Positions 23,590 through 35,839 of a DNA stretch of 64,000 nt are shown one piece after another. This DNA is from Sisyra terminalis (taxonomy: Eukaryota; Arthropoda; Insecta; Neuroptera; Sisyridae), in NCBI GenBank assembly GCA_958496175.1, contig OY292276.1:36476449-36540448 (forward strand). The letters run 5' to 3'. A model generated the notes under the pieces. The model did not search any database. It saw nothing but the letters and a program-made list of their open reading frames with translations, and had not been told where the DNA came from. The position numbers and the translations under genes are program-made. Each line of letters begins with the position of its first letter. Position 1 is the first letter of the stretch.

Positions 23590-23905
23590 TAACATCTTAT
23601 AAATAACCGACCAAAGAACGTGCCCTTTTAGATGATGAACATAAGCAAAAGACGTGATGGGTGGTAAAGCGAACTTCTCGTTTCCATGAAAACTTTGCTG
23701 CTTCCCGTGAAACCTCTTCGGGTGCCTGGAAACAGGAATGGGAAGATAGCGTGGTTGTTTCTCTGTGTTTCAAGCACCATGATGATACCGATATGGATCG
23801 GTTTGGGTGTGTAGGATTTTCTTGAAAGCATAGGAGAAGGGAAAATCTAGGGTGAGAGAATAAATGTATGTGCCATGGTTGTTTGTGGTGTTCGGTAAAC
23901 ACTAA
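23590..23905. other. GC-richer low-repeat block, nature unknown
   Basis: Composition is well above the surrounding A/T DNA. Three frames are open for 50-100 codons (minus 23902-23597; minus 23831-23628; plus about 23661-23826, containing HENFAASRETSSGAWKQEW). Because frames on both strands are open, composition alone may explain them. No splice pair or known family decides. It may be a conserved regulatory element or an exon. The neighbouring 22791-23589 and 23906-24450 are plain A/T. Confidence 0.35.
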
Positions 23906-24450
23906 TTAAATCAATCAAACCTCTTGTGAAATTTAATAGTAATTTCATCAAATTGAAACATTTGGACTAAGTTTCACGTTGTTGTAATCAAAATTTAACA
24001 CTGCAATTCTATTTTTACGATAAACTAGTTTACAATTACGAAATATTCTCATCAAACATATGAAACTACATAATATTTTCAATTATCTTTCATATACGAA
24101 AATCCTTGAGAAAGATCGAAGTTGAAGTGAAAATATAAATGAAATTATTATTGACTAAAAAAATAGTCATTTGGTTCAGAATCAAAAAAAATATTTTCTA
24201 GTGAGACTAAAAAAAGTGAAAACCCACTAGGGACAATGTAACAACGTTACCATTATAAGTATGTGTTAATTAGTTTAAGCTTGAAACCAATAAAGAGATT
24301 TTTTTATTTACTAAATGATTCAATTCCTGAGTGGCTCTTTTATATTATGGCGGCAAAAATAAAAAAAAACTATAAAAAATATAAAAAGTATAAAAAGTAT
24401 AATTTACATGATTTTCCATCAGTTTTTATATGTAATTTTTGAAAAGGTAC

Positions 24451-24660
24451 AAGAATGCTTTTGGCTGGTACAATTTGGCAACGTCTCATTCTTTATTTTG
24501 TTCCTAATTCAATTCACAAATTAATCGACCATGAATTTAACAATAATGAATTGATCTTATGAATTGACCGTAACAAATTGATCGATTTATTCGCAAATCA
24601 AATTTAAAGCAAAGTTGAGAAGAGGATGTTGCCAGATTGTACCGGGCTAAAGTATATCCA
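24451..24660. mobile_element. Palindromic MITE, family A copy 2
   Basis: Left GGTACAATTTGGCAACGTCT and right (reverse complement) GGTACAATCTGGCAACATCC begin arms that run to the centre through CAATTCACAAATTAATCGA. Same family as 6132-6356 and 47624-47853. Confidence 0.75.
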
Positions 24661-25283
24661 TATCTTTGAAAGTTTATCTAAACATTATCATTTTAACATA
24701 TCCCGGTTTCTTGAAATATCGTGAATATATTCTCAATATAAACAAATGAATCTTAAAATTTTAAAGATAACTCCTAAATCTATCGGAATTTTCTGGTGTC
24801 CACTAGATTTTTTTTGCTATAAAAATTAATGCATCTGAAAATTAAGTGCTGCTATCTTTTTGCACTCAACAACTCCAATTTAGAACAATTTACTTTCAAC
24901 TTTAGAAAATTGTAGTGCTAGAAATTTGTCTGAGACAGTTCAAAGTCGATGGTTTCTAAATTTTTCCTATTCGATAGAGGTAGACATCTGTAAAATAAAT
25001 TCGCAATAGTATTCAAGTACTGAATGCAAAATTCGAAGGTATTTTTAAAATACCGTTACTCATTAAACAGCTAACTCTAACACTGGTTTAAACTAAACTA
25101 CTTAACTACTACTACAGTAAACTACGGGTCTAACCCCACATACGATTCCCCAAATGCGTTTTTTCAAAAAAGAAAGTAAAATAAACAAACTTTGAAACTA
25201 TTTAATTTTAGTATATCACTTTAACAATTTTAAAAACTCAAAATTATTTAAAACTTCCATCTTTTTTACATTTGAAGTAGTAT

Positions 25284-25460
25284 ATTTTTTTTTTTCGTTA
25301 TTTACCGTCTCTTTATAACTATCAACGTTTGTAGCGACTCTAGAGCAAATTTAAAAACTGTAAATCGAGAAATATTGAAAATTTGCTCGATAAGAGGATT
25401 AAATCCATCACCTACTAGTTTTAAAGTGGCCACCTTGACTACTCTGCCACCAATAGGCTC
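25284..25460 (-). mobile_element. tRNA-derived SINE, copy a
   Basis: It has the same order of landmarks as the reference copy at 40458-40627, on the minus strand. A degraded box-A region (GAGTAGTCAAGGTGGCCACTT) is followed by AGCAAATTTTCAATATTTCTC, GAGTCGCTACAAA, GACGGTAAATAACG and poly(A), seen as poly(T) on the plus strand. 24661-25283 and 25461-26129 hold nothing else I can support. Confidence 0.75.
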
Positions 25461-26129
25461 TTAATGTAGCAAGATTAACATTTTTCTACGATTGAATAGA
25501 ATGTTTTTAAAGAGCTTTGTAAAACTATATAATTCATACCTTTGGACTTTTCAATTAATCTTGTATAATGTAACATCTCTTTCATAAGACAGTTGTAATT
25601 CTTCAAAAAATTAGACAACTTTTAAAATTTTCTTAGAGGCAATGGCGCTTTTTTCAATAGTTTTATAAGTTCAGGTTGAAAAGTTTTTTATGGAAGTACC
25701 TAAATCATATTTAAAATTTGTTCAATGTAAATGAAAAAGCAAGATATAACACAAAAAAAAAAAAACAAACAAACAATAAAAGCTTTTTATATTTCACAAA
25801 TATTATATTTGCATTTTATAGATACAAAATGTTTGCTTAAGTTTTTCAAATAAAATACAATGTACTTTCCAGAAAAGGGTATTTCTAGTTCCAAATAAGA
25901 ATATATTTTGAGTTTGGGTTTGAGTTTCAAATAGGGAAGGAAATAAGCTTGTGACACGGATAGCTGACAGGTAAGGAAATAATAAAATGTTTCAACTATA
26001 TTGTAATTTAGATAATGTTTAGAAACAAAAATAAGTACAAAAAGTTGGAATCTAGAAAAAATAAAAACGTATTTTTTTCGATTAGGTACCTACCTGTTTT
26101 TTCCTTTGGAATTGCCTAAACTGGATAAA

Positions 26130-26745
26130 AGGTTAGGCGAATTAGATAAAGACTTTTTACTTCGCTATGGTTTATAGAACAGCAGACCGTCGCTATTTTA
26201 TAAAGGTAAAAGTTTTTCAGCGCATGCTCCCAACACAAAAAATAGGAACGATAGGCAACTATGAAGTTTAGGTAATAGTGGCTTTTGCAGATAACATGTA
26301 ACAAAGATATAAAAAATATCGACTTAATTTTATTAAATGAAAAAGGGTATTTTTTCATATTTTCTTTGGGATAGTATCGGAAACCACGTCATTCATGACT
26401 AAACATTTACCGTCGTGGCAACCTCTTATTAGATACCCTTAAAATTTAATAAATTGTAACTACACTTACGTTAGAGTATAAAAGCTAAATTTTATAGATG
26501 TTACTTGGATATTTATTAAGAGATGTTTTCACTGCAGCCATACAGTTTTGATACTTCTAGCTTCTATCCAGGCAAACAATATAAACTGTTTGCCAAAGCT
26601 ACGATGATCCCTAGCTTTATAGTTACCCATCGTTCCTACCTGAGTTGGCAGCAAGCGCTGAGAAAATTCAAGCTTTTTAAAGTAACGAAGGTCTGGCGTT
26701 CTTGGGATCTCCGACTTTTAAATCAAAGGAGCGAATTCCATTGAT
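26130..26745. repeat. Inverted repeat pair, probable MITE
   Basis: About 26150-26300 and 26560-26715 are inverted, diverged copies. Read in the same direction, both carry ATAGTT(G/A)CC(T/C)ATCGTTCCTA, a GCGCTGA(A/G)AAA block and a CGGTCTG or AGGTCTG block followed by TTCT. Open frames on both arms encode matching peptides only because the arms are copies. No transposase is seen. Confidence 0.6.
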
Positions 26746-27229
26746 ACGGTTTAATTGGCGGTTGACTTAACAAACATCACACACATTTGCATACTAACAA
26801 TAACGGCTTCCAGTTAAAACATCCAACCCAATTTGGTCATATTACCCATTTTGGGCTTACTTCACCTATATGCGTTTCTAATAATTCACAACTTCATAAA
26901 GGATGGTGATTTAATTTTCTTTAAATCTTTAATTCGCCGGAACCCTAGAACGTACACAAAAAGGAACATTCAGTGCTGTATGAAATCCTATATTCTACAT
27001 ACTTAAATGTATACATTTTTAATTTACAGAGGTTATAGATACGTTGTTCCGGATACGTTATTTTCTTCAACTATTATAAAAGGTGTTACAAACTGCTACT
27101 GTGTTTATTATACAATACTAATACTACAATATTTGAATATTCCATTAGTTTCAAAAAAAAAAAATGTTACAAAAATTTGTTTTATTTACAATATCATTTG
27201 TGTGAAAATTGAATAGTTCAGAACTCCGG

Positions 27230-27475
27230 GACAAATCATAAAGATATAAGAGTTTTCGCCACTGTGATTTCGTTAATATTTGATCAAAGTCATCGAAACT
27301 ACCATATAGTTAGGTTTTTATATCCCAAAAATACTTTTTTCGTTTGTTTACATTTGCTGATGTTGTTTTGATTACAAAAAAACATCAACTAAAGCAAAAA
27401 AATGAAACTTTGATCGCACGTTTATGAAATCACAATGGCGAAAAACCTTATACCTCCATGACTTGCAATAATTTT
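27230..27475. mobile_element. Palindromic MITE (about 245 bases)
   Basis: The left arm TATAAGAGTTTTCGCCACTG matches the right arm's reverse complement TATAAGGTTTTTCGCCATTG. Both continue through TGTGATTTC and GATCAAAGT, and the centre has TGATGTTGTTTTGATTAC against AAACATCA. No coding content. 27476-28439 adds nothing supported. Confidence 0.6.
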
Positions 27476-28444
27476 TTTGGATATTTTAAAATAAGATTGT
27501 TTCAATATTAAACAAGCATTTACACGAATCAATATTTGTATTTATCCATATTTGTATCAGTGGTCCATATAGGCTTGCACTTGCTCTTGCGGTAGATGTA
27601 CAAAACGATTTCATCCATAAATTTCCTTTGGTAATACATATTTTAAAGCAGACGGTGAGACTTACACATTTGCATTATTTGTTGTTAATTTGCAGAATAA
27701 GTTTGATTTTCGAGAAGGTTGTAGAACCATGTGAATGTTTGTGGAATGTAACTTGTAGTTTAAACTTTGTAGATTCCGTTTCAATTGACTGTTTTAATTT
27801 CGGAAATACAGAGGTTATTTAAGCAAACGTGTTATGGATTTCATGACTTAATAATTAAATAAGATAGAAGGAAAAAACAATTTTTTTTTCTGTTCAAAGT
27901 TAACTTGTTTTATAAATTGTATATCTAACGGCACTACGACTTCGATCTTTTACTAGACTCTTATACACCGATAGGATTTGTGTGGGGTAGTACGTTAAAA
28001 GCTTTTCACTTCTCCTTAAAACTCTACGAAATTAAATCTCTATTAGTCACGTTCCATAGTTTCACATAACGTGGAAATAGAAAAATACTCAAACATCGAA
28101 AACATCCAAAAGTAAAATCTGCAATTACTTACTACCGTCCGTTTCGGTAATTATAAAAATATATCTGATACATGTAAAACGGCGTTGATAATAGCCTTTT
28201 AATAAAAGAAGGGAAGAAAACTGCAATTTGAAAGACATTAAAATGTTTTTTATATCCTCTCATGTCTTTAAAATAATTTAAATATAGTCTTGGGAAAATT
28301 GAACGGGCGGCCTAATGACATTTTACTAGCGTTAAAAAGAAAAGAGCTAAAAGGCTTAAATGGCGTTTACATTAAATAATCGCTTGTGGTTAGTGCAAAA
28401 AGCAGTATAGAGAAGTGGGAAGATGTGAAGTAAAAAATAAAAGG

Positions 28445-28750
28445 AAGAAGTTAGAACGTAGTTGGCGGTCGTGCGACGTTTTCTCGTTAAGAACGTTGTC
28501 GTTGTCGGCGACCATTAGCCTAATTCTTTTTCTCGACCTATTTATTTCCTGATTCTACATAAATAGGGAGGTAGGCGTGAATTATTCCTTTTGAAAGACC
28601 TCCACTATAAGATTTCTTTAAACAATGGAAAACGATTTCCGTATCGGTTTTATAATTTTCACGAACGATATTTGTGCATACTTTTCCCATTTTCTACCTC
28701 AACTAGGGTGCGGCCTGCATCGGGTAAACGTTCTACTCGAATCACAAAGT
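28445..28750. promoter_or_regulatory. GC-richer single-copy block, candidate regulatory element
   Basis: A non-repetitive, GC-richer island with GTTGGCGGTCGTGCGACG, GTCGTTGTCGGCGACC and GGGAGGTAGGCGTGAATT. Short frames are open on both strands, one on the minus strand starting MVADNDNVLNEKTSHDRQL, but none has good splice sites. I favour a conserved regulatory element over an exon, weakly. Confidence 0.3.
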
Positions 28751-29252
28751 AATACCTTTGTTTATAATAGCTGATTCATAAAGTTTTCTAATTTCAATAA
28801 AATAAAATATTTGTTACTTTTTAACTTATTTTCATGAAATATTCGATCACCAAAAGTTCCGAAATAGAGAAAAAAAAGTTTTTGATTTTTTTTGTTTCAA
28901 TCCTGTTAATGTCTCAAAAGTAACAATCTGATATCATTTAGACTCAATATTTATATCTATTTGATAAAATCAACAGCGAAAGAATTTAAGTTTTCCATTG
29001 AAATAAGAGAAATAAACAATTTTATTGCATTTTTCGAAAATGAAACGATACAATTCGTACCGCAATGAAAAACACAAAATCTTTTTTAATTAAGATCAAG
29101 ATAAGATCTTCCTCTTCTCTGCTAACAAAATAAACTTTAAAATTTCAAATTAAGAGGATAATGCTTTTATGCAACAGTTTTGAGAATAGTTCGCAAGTTA
29201 AAAATCAATATTGCTCGCGTTTTCTTTGTTGAGACTTTATGATTTTTTTATA

Positions 29253-29425
29253 TTTATTTTTTTGTTCTTGTTGCTATTCATCGTCGCTTTATGACTGGCA
29301 GGTATTTTGAACAACTCTAGGGTGAACGAAAAATCGTAAATCGAGAAATATTGAAAATTTGCTCGATGGAACCTAGCACCTACCAGTTTTGGAGCGGTCA
29401 CTTTAATCACTTAGCCACCTGTAAG
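29253..29425 (-). mobile_element. tRNA-derived SINE, copy b
   Basis: Minus-strand copy: AGTGATTAAAGTGACCGCTC, CAAAACTGGTAGGTGCTAGG, CGAGCAAATTTTCAATATTT and the GCGACGATGAATAGC tail. It is diverged and partly rearranged relative to the copy at 40458-40627. The B box has decayed. Confidence 0.65.
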
Positions 29426-30229
29426 ATTGATGTTATTAAACTTACATATATATTTTACTACTTTTAAAACAATTTTAATAGTTTTTAATACAACAAACAA
29501 ATCCGAAATATTCACGAAATCTCAACATCCACACATTAAACGATTATTGTAATACATTAATTGAGTGTACATATATGGCACTAATATTAAAATAGTGTCG
29601 TAGCTGTTATTTTAATTCTTAAAAATCTTAAAAATCTAATAAATAACAAATTATTTTTTGGACTAATTTTTGTAGAGAGATCTTAAAGCATATTTAAAAC
29701 AATTAACAAATTTTTGTATGAGACACGAAGAAAATAGCCTTAGGGATGTAATTAAATTGTACGAATATTTACAAAAAGGCAAAGAATCGCAAGCATTAAT
29801 TGCTTGGAGAATTAATTAAATAAATCAAACATCTTAAAGATCAGTAATCAGGGATCAATAGTTCAATTAAGACAATTAAGGATGCAATTAAGGCGATTTT
29901 TTAACTTTTTAAAAGTGCAAAATAAGAATAACAATAAAAGTAATTAACTTATATATTTTAATGATTTTTCGTCGCTAAAACTGTTTCCGTGTTTATGGCT
30001 ACTATGATCCATACAAAAATCTACTTCTTGAAAAAATTATCTTACAATTTTTGTCAAAAAAACAAATCGAAAAAATATTTTATTTAGTACGCATATATAA
30101 AATAATAATAAACAAAATCAAATCATAAAGTAACATAAGGAATATAAATTTTGAATAATATTAATAGTAATATTAATTTTACTGATTCTAATTTTTTCCA
30201 AGTAAATCGGATAAAAAAAACAGAAAGCC

Positions 30230-31512
30230 TGAAAAGGACGTCCATCAAGTAAACACTACACTATTTCAATTTCGAAAAAATAACTACGAAATATTTTGGT
30301 GTTTTTTTTTGTGTATTTTTGTCGTTCAAGAGTTCTGGAAAAAAAATTTGTCGCTTGCATATTTTCCATGAAAACCCTATTTAGTGTTTACTTGACGATT
30401 TGAGTTTTTATAAATATTAAAGTTTCGAAATTTTTTTTGCTCCATTAATTGGTGTTTTTTGTCATTCAAGAATTCTGAAAGAAAACTTTTCATAACTTGC
30501 ATATTTTCCCGGATCTAGTCATTTGAAGAAAAAAGTTTCTATATTAGATATATGTGTAAATAAATAGAGCTTTTTCCTTCAATAGCGTTTTCCGGAAAAA
30601 AATTCATGCTATTAAATTTTATCTTTCGGAGCTCTCGAATGACAAAAAAAAACAATTAATGACGAAAAAAAATTAAAAATTTAAATTATTGTAGAATTTC
30701 AGATCCTCGATGATAATAGATCAATAAAATATTCAGAGGACTAGGATCAAAAATAATCAAATAAAATTTTATTTATTACATGCGACGTTTTGGCTCCTTT
30801 ATTGAGCCTTCCTCAGGCGTTCGTAAAAGTCGTTTTAAATTTGTTAATAATTATCGTTGTTATAATTCATTTTTGTAGACACGGTACAGTTGGTAAAAAC
30901 GAAAATAAAACTTCCAACATATATAAAAAATTTCAATAAAAAATAAATAATTTTTCGATAAAAATAATAATTGAACAATTCAGTTAAACATTTTTACACT
31001 AGTTTAAAACTCAACCGCTCAGCATTGTGTAGTCTTTAGTTTCAGAATCGCATGCGTGTATACCGCGTGTAAATCGAGCTTTTTATTTCAAATGGCTATA
31101 TCCGGGAAAATGTGCAAGCTATGAGAATTGTTCTTTCGGAATTTCTGAACGACAAAAAAACATTAATTAATGGCGAAAAAAAAATCAAAATTTCAATATT
31201 TGGAAAATTACCCAATTTCAGATTTTTCTTTAAATGGCTATATCCGGGAAAACATTAAAGTTACGAAAAAATTTTTTTCGTAATTGTTGATCGACAAATA
31301 AACATCAATTACGGGCGCAAAAAAAAAAAAAAAGCTCAAAACGTCAAGATAGCTCTACATAGGGTTTTCATGGAAAATATACGTGCGACAATTTTTTTTT
31401 TCAGAATTCTGGAACGACAAAAATATACAAAAACACCAAAATATTCCGTTGTTATTTTCTAGAAATTTTAAAAGTGTTGTAGTAATTTGATGGACGTCTG
31501 AAAATGCCTTCT
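30230..31512. mobile_element. Large foldback element with nested subrepeats
   Basis: Left arm 30230-30405 and right arm 31340-31512 are inverted copies, both bearing GACGTCCATCAA at the edge, then ATATTTTGGTGTTTTT, TTTTTGTCGTTC and TTTTCCATGAAAACCCTAT. Between them a unit of GTCATTCAAGAATTCTGAA type recurs in both orientations (30445-30512, 31108-31178, 31248-31319). A hammerhead-like hairpin sits at 30781-30816. No transposase frame. It may be an Fb-like or compound MITE. Confidence 0.7.
30781..30822 (-). repeat. Hairpin motif CTGAGGA / GGCTC..GAGCC (hammerhead-like, variant)
   Basis: On the minus strand CTGAGGA is followed by an AGGCTC-GAGCC stem with an AATAAAG loop, then AAAACGTCGC. It deviates from the canonical CUGAUGA and GAAA boxes, so it is likely inactive. 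It is the same architecture as at 54298-54330. Confidence 0.5.
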
Positions 31513-32120
31513 AAATGCTTGAAATTGAAAATCCTTGTTCAAGGTACGGAGTTGGATTTTATATACTTACAAGACATCAAATATCAAATATCAAATCTTA
31601 GTTTTTGTTTTTCTTACTCGTTGCCTCAAATAATGAAAATTCAACTTTCAGTACTTTTGGGTTTATAATTTCTTCTTCAGAATCTTCAAGAACCTATTAA
31701 ATTGATTGATCTACGATTTCCTTTAAAAAAGCATTACCCTTGTGAGTAGTTTCTTCGATTGGCTCTTCTTTGGAATCAGTTGTCGCATAATTATTTTTTA
31801 CTATAATTATATAATATATTGACCATAAGGATTATATTTTTTCCAATTTTCTTCAAAACCATCATCAATGAATTTGGATGATGATGCAATTTGTCAGTAT
31901 TTGGTAGCACGACTCTCAACCCATAAGAATTGGAAAATACTTTGGACACAATCGTTCCAGATAGTATATATTAAGTTTTTGAAGCCAAATAAAGTACACT
32001 AGATTAAAATGTTTTTTTTTAATTCAAAAACTGATTTTCAAATCAGAAAAAATTATTTAAAAAAGTGAGTATACAATATATAAAATATATTGCAGTTCAA
32101 TTTATGTAGTATAATTTAAC

Positions 32121-32225
32121 ACAATAATATACAAAATCAATACAATAATATACAAATTTAATATAATAATATACAAATTTAATATAATAATATATAAACT
32201 CAATATAATAATATTTAAAAAATCA
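32121..32225. repeat. 21-bp tandem repeat, about 5 units
   Basis: Units start at 32121, 32142, 32163, 32184 and 32205, of the form A(C/T)AATAATATACAAATTTAA plus two to three bases. The 7-codon periodicity explains the repetitive minus-strand open frame over this stretch. It abuts the element with the hammerhead-like motif. Confidence 0.85.
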
Positions 32226-32279
32226 TACCTCCAACATAAATTTGAACAGAAGTTCAAACAAAAATATTCGTGACGTATT

Positions 32280-32324
32280 ACCCAGATACGTATTTCGATT
32301 GCCAAGCAATCTTCATCAGTGGTC
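32280..32324 (-). ncRNA. Hammerhead-ribozyme-like core
   Basis: On the minus strand: ACCA, then CTGATGA (32319-32313), a hairpin GATTGC-TTG-GCAATC, GAAA, self-complementary ATAC/GTAT, then C and TGGGT. The CUGAUGA and GAAA boxes are canonical. Helix I is weak (ACC with GGT) and helix III has no loop, as in minimal hammerheads that are expected to act as dimers. It lies next to an AACATAAATTTGAACA terminus also seen in the 43435-43690 element. Cleavage activity is inferred only. Confidence 0.5.
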
Positions 32325-34009
32325 ATCGAGTAGCTTGGATCACTCCGTAACTTCTATGTGATGATTCACATAGAGTTTGTTAAGCTTTCAAAACTTAATG
32401 GCAACTAAAATAGTTTTTTTTAAATTCAATACCACACCATGAAATTCATTACGCCTTCCTTGTTTTCATATTTTAAGAGCCTTTTATACCTTTTAAAAGT
32501 TGTAAAGCCGTTAAAAACAGAAATTACCAAATAGTTTTCCAAGTTTGCGTTCGTAAAAACATCGAAAACCAATAGATTTTGAACTTTATTTCCAAGAGCA
32601 TTTCCAAGAGCATTTTCAGAGATTTTTTGTTTCAGTTATTAAAAATGAATTTTAAGTTGATTCAAAACATAAAAGCTCAACAGAGCTTTCTAAAGAACTA
32701 ATTTCTAAAGAACAATTTCTTTGCACAGAAGTTCAAGAATGTAAAGTTAGGTAGGTACACGGCAAGCGCAAGTTTGATAACTATAGTAGAAGTTTACAAA
32801 TGATTATAGAAATAAAACCTGATGCTTTAAAGTCAATATTTTTCCATTTTTGATTCTGGAATCATTGTGTTTGCAAACATTGTAACATTCCAATGACCTA
32901 TTATTTTTTTCTGTGTTTTGGTGTTTACATTCATTAATTACTTGTTTACAACCATTGAATTAGTGAAACTTAATTAAAAATAGATTTACATTTTTCTAAA
33001 TGAACAGAAAAAATCATTTTTTTTAACTTTTCAACAATTACTCAATTTTAATTGTAAAATAATTTCTAAGGAAGTATCATACCTGTATTTTGCTGTTTAG
33101 TTTATATTTGAAGTCAAAATTACTATTCAAAAAATTAATACATTAAGACGGAATTATATAGTATCTCTATTATTATGATTTTCTCTATTATTATGTATTT
33201 TATTATGTGTGATGTAAAAATGCAAGCAATATTAACTAGATCGAAATGTAATGATATTGAAAATAATTGTTTTTCTTTTTTCTGTTGGAAAAGGAAAACT
33301 TTTATTCTTCTGTAGCAATAAGAATCAATTATAAAGTTTTTAAAACTAGAACGATTTGTATTTATTTGATTAAAAAACTTCTGGAAATTTTTCTCTGAAC
33401 TATAAGCATTTTAAATCTCTATATTTGAGCTTTATAAGGTTACTTTTTAAAATTGTATTTTGATATAGTATTTTTTTTAGAAAAATATTTTTATTTTTTC
33501 CTACTTACAGATGTTTTATATATAACTTCTGAGATTTAAAGCGATTTTTTATGTTTTCAACCCCAATTTTGGAAACTTAAGTTAGAGTACATTGTGGGAT
33601 TTCAACCGAAACCCCCTGACGCACAATGAACCTACTAATACGTCGCTTATTGAATACAATCGAAATCTAAATTTAGTGATTATAAGAGATTGGGGTAGTT
33701 TAGACTAAGGGTAGTTTTTTATTTTGTTTCTAAATACAAATATAATTGATACTACTTTGAAAATTTTTTAATTTTTGATGTAAGATTGCACGATTCGTAA
33801 AGCTCACCAACATTTAAAATAAAAATAATGACGATTTTTCTAAAGTGACAAAAAATGTGGTTTTTAATTGGATATAAGGTATTTTTCCCTTATATGTAAA
33901 ACTAAGCAGTATTTTTCATAGAGCAGTTCAATATTGATGATTCTTGTTCATTGTATATGGCAGTATATGGTATTCATGAAATTGATGTCATTTAAATTTA
34001 AAAAATCAT

Positions 34010-34420
34010 ATTGTCATCGGAAAGTCTTATAGAATGAATGTAGATACCAGAATGCCAAAAGCTATGAGAAAGTCACCTTTTCAGATTAACATGAAGAACA
34101 TACAACTAGAAGACGTGATTCAATTGAAGTATTTGCGAAGCATCAGTACCAAACATGAAAGTTTACCAGTAAAATTAAAGAGTATTTTACTATGGCAGAA
34201 AATATGTTCGGCAGCAAAAAGAATATTTGATTAGAAAATTACTACTTACTTCTGGAAGCATTTGCCACAGTGCTACGTATGGAACATTATATGGATCGGA
34301 AAACTGGGTCAAAAGAAAGCACGAAAGTAAGCATCTGGAGTGCTGTGTGCTGAATCTTATCCATGTTATTGTTATATTGGTTGCATATTTCTCAGAAATT
34401 TGGATAAAAACTAGTTTCTA
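34010..34420 (+). pseudogene. LINE reverse-transcriptase C-terminal fragment
   Basis: The plus frame 34034-34234 has IQLEDVIQLKYLRSIST and KLKSILLWQKICSAAKRIF. It resembles the VEQFKYLGS...EIKSRI region just after the RT domain of insect LINE-type polyproteins. The overlapping frame from 34227 contains ATYGTLYGSENW, the next conserved block (ATYGTLLYGCETW type). Frameshifts and stops separate the pieces. It is too decayed to assign a clade. Confidence 0.5.
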
Positions 34421-34423
34421 GTT

Positions 34424-34690
34424 TCACGTTTCGGACCCGTGAATTGGCCTCCGAGATTGTGCGACTTAATGCCGATTTAAATAGATTATTTTCTGTGAGG
34501 ATATGTGAAGTCGCTAGTCTACGCCGATAAGCCCCAAACGATTGACTACCTGGAGGACAACATTCGCTGCGTTATTGCCGATATACGGTCAAAAAAGTTG
34601 GAAAAAATCATTGAAAATTGGACCTCCAGGTCAGACTACGTTCAAGCTAGCTGTGGCGGTCATATGCCAAAAGTCATATTTAAATTATAA
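34424..34690 (+). pseudogene. Mariner-type transposase C-terminal remnant
   Basis: One frame reads SRFGPVNWPPRLCDLMPI, a stop, IDYFL, a stop, GYVKSLVYADKPQT, LEDNIRCVIADIR and IIENWTSRSDY, ending at TAA near 34688. The NWPPRSCDLTPLDYFLWGYVK word is typical of a DDE transposase third-Asp region. Two in-frame stops, plus changes at the Asp motif, make it dead. It directly follows the LINE fragment but is a different element. Confidence 0.8.
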
Positions 34691-35839
34691 TGCCGGAAGA
34701 TTATCCATCGAAAAAAGAAAGTTTCAAAAAATTATCGAAAAAAAATTTAGCTTTGTTTTATTCCACTTCAAAGTTCTATATCCCTAAAAAACATCCTTTA
34801 TAATAAAATAGTTAATACTTAATTCTTAAACAGTAAATATTGTGTATTTATTTCAAATTAGAAAAAGGAAAGAACTTATGGGACAATCTATACATACATA
34901 TAATAATGAAGTATATTGGTCATACTAGTGTTATCCAAAAAAAAAAAAAAAAAACAAGCACACAGCGTCAACTATAACATAGTTTTAACATTAATAAATT
35001 TTAAATTTTTTTTGTAAAATATTTGTTTCAAATATTTTAACTAAATAATAATAAAAACGCTCAACCGTTACCTATTAAAGATAAAAATTATTCAAATATT
35101 GTCGAAATTTATTGTTAAAAACATTGAAAATATTACTACGTACTAGTAATTTGTTTCGATTCTTTTGTTATAAAAATATCAGTCGTATTTGTTTTCAGTG
35201 TAGAAACATAGATTGGAATCATTATAATTTATGATTTGACTGATAATTATTTATGATTGCAAAACGTATGTTAATATGAAGACAAATATGTATTTAGGGT
35301 ATCAAGAGGAAATTTTCTTAATCCTCTCACCATTTTAACGTTTGACATATTAAGTTTACCTAGCTTGATTGAAATTATCATAATTATTTCCTTGAATCGA
35401 ATTCATATATTTTTATATCATTTATTTAGGTTTTTAGTGATTTTAGTTTCTAAAATTTCAAAAAATTTAAAGTACTGATGCATACTGCAAAAATTATAGG
35501 TATCCATTGCGTTATTAAATATTTATTTTAATATATTACACAGGTCTGCGAAGGTAAAGTTGTCTTAAATATAATAACTAGTTATCGGATTATATGCATT
35601 TGCTTGTTTGCATATGCAACTGCATATAACTCTATTTTATAGCATTATTACATATTTTGATACCTTTTCATTGTAAAAGCTTATTTCAGTAGTTATTCGT
35701 GCTTGGCGTGTTGTATTATGCCGTCGACAAGTTCTGAAAGTATTGTACCCAATATTGATTCTTATCATCTGGCTAGCCCACGGATTATATCAAGTTGCGG
35801 AAAAGATCAGAAACGAATTTGGGATACTCAATAAATTTA

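Noticed and set aside
26116..26744. Two similar peptides on opposite strands (about 26358-26116 and 26523-26744), as paralogous genes
   Set aside because: The similarity is at DNA level between arms of an inverted repeat; the frames are incidental.
31540..31960. Minus-strand acidic peptide (LEDSEEEIINPK) as a gene fragment
   Set aside because: Too short and interrupted by stops; I could not tie it to any transposase or gene.
32102..32326. Minus frame with repeated YIIILNL
   Set aside because: It is the 21-bp tandem repeat read as protein, joined to a transposon end.
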